From the NCBI GenBank assembly GCA_027490555.1, contig JAIXXW010000279.1, positions 1 to 8,330 of the forward strand: DNA of 8,330 nucleotides, in the 5' to 3' direction. The notes below the pieces were generated by a model, which worked only from the letters and a program-made list of their open reading frames with translations, searched no databases and was not told the DNA's origin. Source of the stretch: Comamonadaceae bacterium (GTDB lineage Bacteria > Pseudomonadota > Gammaproteobacteria > Burkholderiales > Burkholderiaceae_C). The translations under genes were made by a program, and so were the position numbers. Below are positions 5,562-8,330 of this stretch, piece after piece. Within the stretch, counting starts at the first letter, position 1, and every line of letters starts with the position of its first letter.

Positions 5562-6317
5562 ATGACCTCACACCTGTATGTCCTCACCGGTGCCTCGCGC
5601 GGCATGGGCCTGGCCATGGCCGAACAGCTGCTGCAGCAGGGCCACACGCTGTTGTGCATCTCGCGCCACACCCACCCGGCCTTGGCCGCCACCGCGCACA
5701 AATGCGGTGCGAACCTGATCCCATGGATACAGGACCTGGCCGACAGCGTCAGCGCCAGCGAGCGCCTGCGCGCCTGGCTGCACGCCCAGGACCCGACCCG
5801 ATGGGCCAGCGCCAGCCTGATCAACAATGCGGGGGTGATCCCCCCGATTGGCCCGCTGCGCCAATCGCGCCCGGCCGATCTGGCGCAGGCCCTGCGCGTG
5901 GGCCTGGAAGCCCCCATGGCCCTGTGCGCCGCATTTTTGGAGGCCACCCAGGCTTGGCCCTTGCCGCGCAAAGTGCTCAACATCTCATCGGGTCTGGGGC
6001 GTTTCCCCATGGCCTCGCAGGCCGGCTACTGCGCGGCCAAAGCCGGCATGGACCATTTCACGCGCTGCATGGCGCTGGACGAAGCCTTGCACCCCAACGG
6101 CGCCAAGGTCTGCTCTCTGGCCCCCGGGGTCATCGACACCGACATGCAGGTGCAGTTGCGCGGTGCGCCCGGCGAAGCGTTTCCAGACCAATCGAAATTT
6201 TTGCAACTCCAAGCCCAGGGCCAGTTGAGCTCACCCGCGCAGGCGGCCGAGCAGGTGCTGCGCTTTCTGGCCCGGCCTGACTTTGGCAGCCAGCCTGTGG
6301 CCGATGTGCGCGGATGA
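5562..6317 (+). CDS. SDR-family NAD(P)-dependent oxidoreductase (sepiapterin/benzil-reductase-like)
   Basis: A 251-residue short-chain dehydrogenase. The cofactor motif TGASRGMG lies at residues 9-16 and CISR at 32-35, where the Arg suggests NADPH. NNAGV follows at 88-92. The catalytic Ser143 (in ISSG), Tyr156 and Lys160 (YCAAK) are in place, and LAPGVIDTDMQ (187-197) is the usual segment after them. The Asn that normally completes the NSYK tetrad, expected in the helix-4 motif V-N-L-x-A-P, appears to be Gly114 (VGLEAP). The overall pattern recalls the sepiapterin reductase and YueD/benzil reductase branch, but the substrate is not clear. ATG 5562 starts directly at the first beta strand; the upstream in-frame sequence looks non-coding. 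There is no Shine-Dalgarno. It lies 65 bp after the tri-haem cytochrome and could be co-transcribed or have its own promoter. Confidence 0.9.
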   Translation: MTSHLYVLTGASRGMGLAMAEQLLQQGHTLLCISRHTHPALAATAHKCGANLIPWIQDLADSVSASERLRAWLHAQDPTRWASASLINNAGVIPPIGPLRQSRPADLAQALRVGLEAPMALCAAFLEATQAWPLPRKVLNISSGLGRFPMASQAGYCAAKAGMDHFTRCMALDEALHPNGAKVCSLAPGVIDTDMQVQLRGAPGEAFPDQSKFLQLQAQGQLSSPAQAAEQVLRFLARPDFGSQPVADVRG

Positions 6318-6321
6318 GCGC

Positions 6322-6347
6322 CTGCTGGGGGCCCAGGAGGCCAGCAG
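6322..6347 (+). terminator. Hairpin after the SDR gene
   Basis: A seven-base inverted repeat, CTGCTGG (6322-6328) and CCAGCAG (6341-6347), encloses a 12-base loop starting a few bases after the SDR stop codon. There is no T-tract behind it. It may protect the transcript end or help termination, but a classic intrinsic terminator is not shown. Confidence 0.3.
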
Positions 6348-6405
6348 CCCCTGCTGCCCGCCCCCTGCCCTTGTCAGGCCCCTGTAGCCAGCGCGTGCCA
6401 CACTG

Positions 6406-6424
6406 CGGGCTCCCCCCGTTTTTT
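6406..6424 (+). terminator. Weak intrinsic terminator candidate upstream of bktB
   Basis: CGGG (6406-6409) can pair with CCCG (6415-6418) across a five-base loop, directly followed by six T residues (6419-6424). The stem is only four to five base pairs, so it is weak. It ends about 31 bases before the bktB start and could limit read-through from the SDR gene, or could lie in the bktB leader as an attenuator. Confidence 0.3.
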
Positions 6425-6442
6425 GCCCCTTTCATTCAACCT

Positions 6443-6447
6443 GGAGA
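6443..6447 (+). promoter_or_regulatory. Ribosome binding site of bktB
   Basis: GGAGA lies eight bases before ATG 6456 and selects this start. The thiolase N-terminus MSREVVVVSG begins exactly there, matching the N-terminus of known BktB proteins. Confidence 0.7.
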
Positions 6448-6455
6448 CCTGTTCC

Positions 6456-7640
6456 ATGAGCCGTGAAGTTGTTGTTGTCAGCGGTGTGCGCACCGCCATT
6501 GGTACCTTTGGTGGCAGTCTGAAAGACACCCCGCCCACCGAACTGGCCACGATCGTGGTGCGCGAGTCACTGGCCCGCGCAGGCGTGGACGGCCAGGACG
6601 TGGGCCATGTCGTGTTCGGCCATGTGGTCAACACCGAACCCAAAGACATGTACCTGTCCCGCGTGGCGGCCATCCAGGGCGGCTGCGCCGAAGGCACCCC
6701 CGCTTTCAACGTCAACCGCCTGTGCGGTTCGGGCCTGCAGGCCATCGTGTCGGCCAGCCAGTCGATCCTCTTGGGTGACTGCGACATCGCCATTGGCGGT
6801 GGTGCCGAAAACATGAGCCGCGTGCCCTTTGCCAGCCTGAACACCCGCTGGGGCGCCCGCATGGGTGACACCAAAATGGTCGACATGATGATCGGCGCGC
6901 TGCACGACCCCTTCCACAACATCCACATGGGCGTGACGGCCGAAAACGTGGCCGCGAAATACGGCATCACCCGCGAGATGCAAGACGCCCTGGCTCTGGA
7001 GAGCCACAACCGTGCCGAACGTGCCACCGCCGCCGGATACTTCAAGGACCAGATCGTACCGGTCATGCTCAAAAGCAAAAAGGGCGAGGTGGCCTATGTC
7101 ACCGACGAGCATTTCCGCCCCGGCTGCAAGCTCGAAGACATGGCCAAACTCAAGCCGGTGTTCGCCAAGGAAAACGGCACCGTGACGGCGGGCAACGCTT
7201 CGGGCATCAACGACGCGGCCGCGGCCGTGGTGCTGATGGAAGCGGGCGCGGCCAAGGCTCGTGGCGCCAAGCCGCTGGCGCGCCTGGTGGGCTATGCGCA
7301 CACCGCGCTGGACCCCAAGATCATGGGCGTGGGTCCGATCTCGGCCACCCAGGCCGTGCTCAAGAAAACCGGCCTGCGCGTCCAAGACCTGGACGTGATC
7401 GAAGCCAACGAGGCTTTTGCCGCCCAGGCCTGCGCGGTGACACGCGAGTTGGGTCTGGACCCGGCCAAAGTCAACCCCAATGGCTCGGGCATTTCGCTGG
7501 GCCACCCGATTGGCGCCACGGGCGCGCTGATCACCGTCAAAGCCCTGCACGAGCTGCAGCGCATTCAGGGCCGCTACGCCCTGGTCACCATGTGCATCGG
7601 CGGCGGTCAGGGCATTGCCGCGATTTTTGAGCGCATGTGA
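6456..7640 (+). CDS. bktB: Beta-ketothiolase (acetyl-CoA acyltransferase) BktB
   Basis: A 394-residue type II biosynthetic thiolase that joins acetyl-CoA with acetyl- or propionyl-CoA to give 3-ketoacyl-CoA, or runs in reverse. In Cupriavidus necator BktB supplies 3-ketovaleryl-CoA for polyhydroxyalkanoate. All catalytic parts are present: the nucleophile Cys90 in NRLCGSGLQA, NEAF at 318-321, His350 in GHPIGATGA and Cys380 in CIGGGQG. Length is normal for the family. From memory the sequence matches BktB more closely than PhaA, for example in VRTAIGTFGGSLKD (11-24), RWGARMGD (131-138) and GALHDPFHNIHMG (147-159). The start has a good Shine-Dalgarno. The 138-base gap upstream, with a weak terminator candidate, suggests its own transcription unit. 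It converges with the dioxygenase gene. No phaB, phaC or CoA-transferase gene is adjacent here. Confidence 0.95.
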   Translation: MSREVVVVSGVRTAIGTFGGSLKDTPPTELATIVVRESLARAGVDGQDVGHVVFGHVVNTEPKDMYLSRVAAIQGGCAEGTPAFNVNRLCGSGLQAIVSASQSILLGDCDIAIGGGAENMSRVPFASLNTRWGARMGDTKMVDMMIGALHDPFHNIHMGVTAENVAAKYGITREMQDALALESHNRAERATAAGYFKDQIVPVMLKSKKGEVAYVTDEHFRPGCKLEDMAKLKPVFAKENGTVTAGNASGINDAAAAVVLMEAGAAKARGAKPLARLVGYAHTALDPKIMGVGPISATQAVLKKTGLRVQDLDVIEANEAFAAQACAVTRELGLDPAKVNPNGSGISLGHPIGATGALITVKALHELQRIQGRYALVTMCIGGGQGIAAIFERM

Positions 7641-7650
7641 AGACGCCAAC

Positions 7651-7673
7651 GGCCCCCGGCTGGCCGGGGTGCC
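7651..7673. terminator. Hairpin between convergent bktB and dioxygenase genes
   Basis: CCCCGG (7654-7659) and CCGGGG (7664-7669) form a perfect six-base-pair stem around the loop CTGG. With one bulged T, three more pairs (GGC with GCC) extend it to nine. It lies in the 36-base gap between two convergent stop codons, the right place for a bidirectional terminator. It lacks a T-tract on either strand, so it may act with Rho or only stabilise 3' ends. Confidence 0.5.
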
Positions 7674-7676
7674 CGG

Positions 7677-8330
7677 TCAGGCTTTCAGCTGGGGATCGTC
7701 CAGAAACCCGCCTGCGCGCAGCGTGATGACCAAGGTGTCTCGCCAGCCGCCGGCCTGTTCCGGCTGGATTGGCGTGGTTTCGTGGATCACCCGGCTGTCG
7801 TCGAGCAACAGCAAGGACCAAGGCTCTGTCAGTGTGAAACGCTGACCACGCGGGCTGTCCATGTCAAACACCCGGGTCTCGCCGCCCTTGATGCCGTGGC
7901 GGTCGACCAGAAACACGGCCACCCAGTTCACACCATCCCGGTGGGCACCTTCGGGCGTGGGGCGGCCAATGCCGTCGGTGGTGTCGATGCGAAATTGGTG
8001 CGCCTCGGCATACCAGGTCTGATCACCTTGGGCCTGAGAAGCCACCTTGGCCATCCAACGCAGCAACTGTGACCAGGCCGCTTGCTGCACGACCGCTTCG
8101 GCGACAGGTTCAAACCAGCGCTGCATGCCCCCGTGCAGGGCGTTGTAGGACAGGGGCTGCCAGTGGGCGCGGTGCGGCACGGCGGCCACCCGCTCCGGCG
8201 TGACTTCAAAGCTGGCGTGGCGGCGGCGGCGGTAGCGTCCACCGTCCTTGAGGTAGCGATCGGGCGGCAAATCATGCCAGCTGGACGCCAGCGCCTGCAG
8301 GTCCTGCAGTGGCACGCCGGCCAAAGCGCA
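7677..8330 (-). CDS. 2-oxoglutarate/Fe(II) dioxygenase, PF10014 (L-isoleucine dioxygenase-like); 5' end cut by window
   Basis: The visible 217 residues run to the window edge, with the frame still open beyond TTG 8324, so some N-terminal residues are probably missing. Numbered from the first visible residue, the iron triad is H130 and D132 in EGAHRDGVNW, plus H183 in VIHETTP. R197 in WRDTLVITL is the likely 2-oxoglutarate carboxylate anchor. RYRRRRHASF (32-41) and KGGETRVF (148-155) also fit the 2OG-Fe_Oxy_2 family. That family includes the Bacillus L-isoleucine 4-hydroxylase (IDO) and the biofilm-related BsmA group. Such enzymes hydroxylate or sulfoxidise free aliphatic amino acids, so a similar role is likely, but the substrate is not readable from this sequence. 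There is no signal peptide in the visible part. It converges on bktB with a hairpin between them; its operon partners would lie outside the window. Confidence 0.87.
   Translation of the reverse strand, partial: CALAGVPLQDLQALASSWHDLPPDRYLKDGGRYRRRRHASFEVTPERVAAVPHRAHWQPLSYNALHGGMQRWFEPVAEAVVQQAAWSQLLRWMAKVASQAQGDQTWYAEAHQFRIDTTDGIGRPTPEGAHRDGVNWVAVFLVDRHGIKGGETRVFDMDSPRGQRFTLTEPWSLLLLDDSRVIHETTPIQPEQAGGWRDTLVITLRAGGFLDDPQLKA

Noticed and set aside
6567..7649. A 360-codon minus-strand frame opposite bktB
   Set aside because: It is the antisense shadow of a complete thiolase with all catalytic residues.

Overview
The window is dense, GC-rich chromosomal DNA of a betaproteobacterium, most likely Burkholderiales and probably Comamonadaceae. 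This placement rests on the codon usage, a beta-ketothiolase closely resembling Cupriavidus BktB, and the style of the cytochrome c, DusC and Hpt genes. It was judged by reading, not by a database search. I see no mobile element, CRISPR array, tRNA, rRNA or large repeat. Nearly every base is coding, and no gene-free stretch exceeds about 140 bases.

Layout from left to right. (1) The 5' part of a minus-strand short-chain dehydrogenase resembling the 3-hydroxyacyl-CoA dehydrogenase domain of MFE-2 (1-287), cut by the window edge. (2) Divergent from it, a NUDT19-type Nudix hydrolase (423-1301), followed after 42 bp by a stand-alone Hpt phosphotransfer protein (1344-1709). (3) On the minus strand, a GNAT acetyltransferase (2693-3211) and then dusC (1700-2680), 12 bp apart and probably co-transcribed; dusC overlaps the Hpt gene tail-to-tail by 10 bp. 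(4) Divergent from the GNAT gene, a di-haem c4-like cytochrome (3305-4165) and a tri-haem membrane-anchored cytochrome (4162-5496), joined by an ATGA overlap. (5) An SDR oxidoreductase (5562-6317) and bktB (6456-7640) on the plus strand. (6) Convergent to bktB, a PF10014-type 2-oxoglutarate/Fe(II) dioxygenase (7677-8330), cut at its 5' end by the window edge.

How the genes may work together. The cytochrome pair looks like the electron-transfer half of a periplasmic dehydrogenase (alcohol/aldehyde/isoquinoline-oxidoreductase style), but no catalytic subunit lies in the window. The MFE-2-like SDR, the NUDT19-like Nudix enzyme (a family that includes CoA diphosphatases) and BktB all plausibly touch acyl-CoA metabolism, but they do not form one operon. 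The remaining genes look like ordinary housekeeping or accessory genes. I found no clearly new multi-gene system. The points most worth following up are the orphan cytochrome pair, the possible amino-acid hydroxylase, the altered residues in the Nudix box and in the second SDR, and several genes that lack Shine-Dalgarno sequences.
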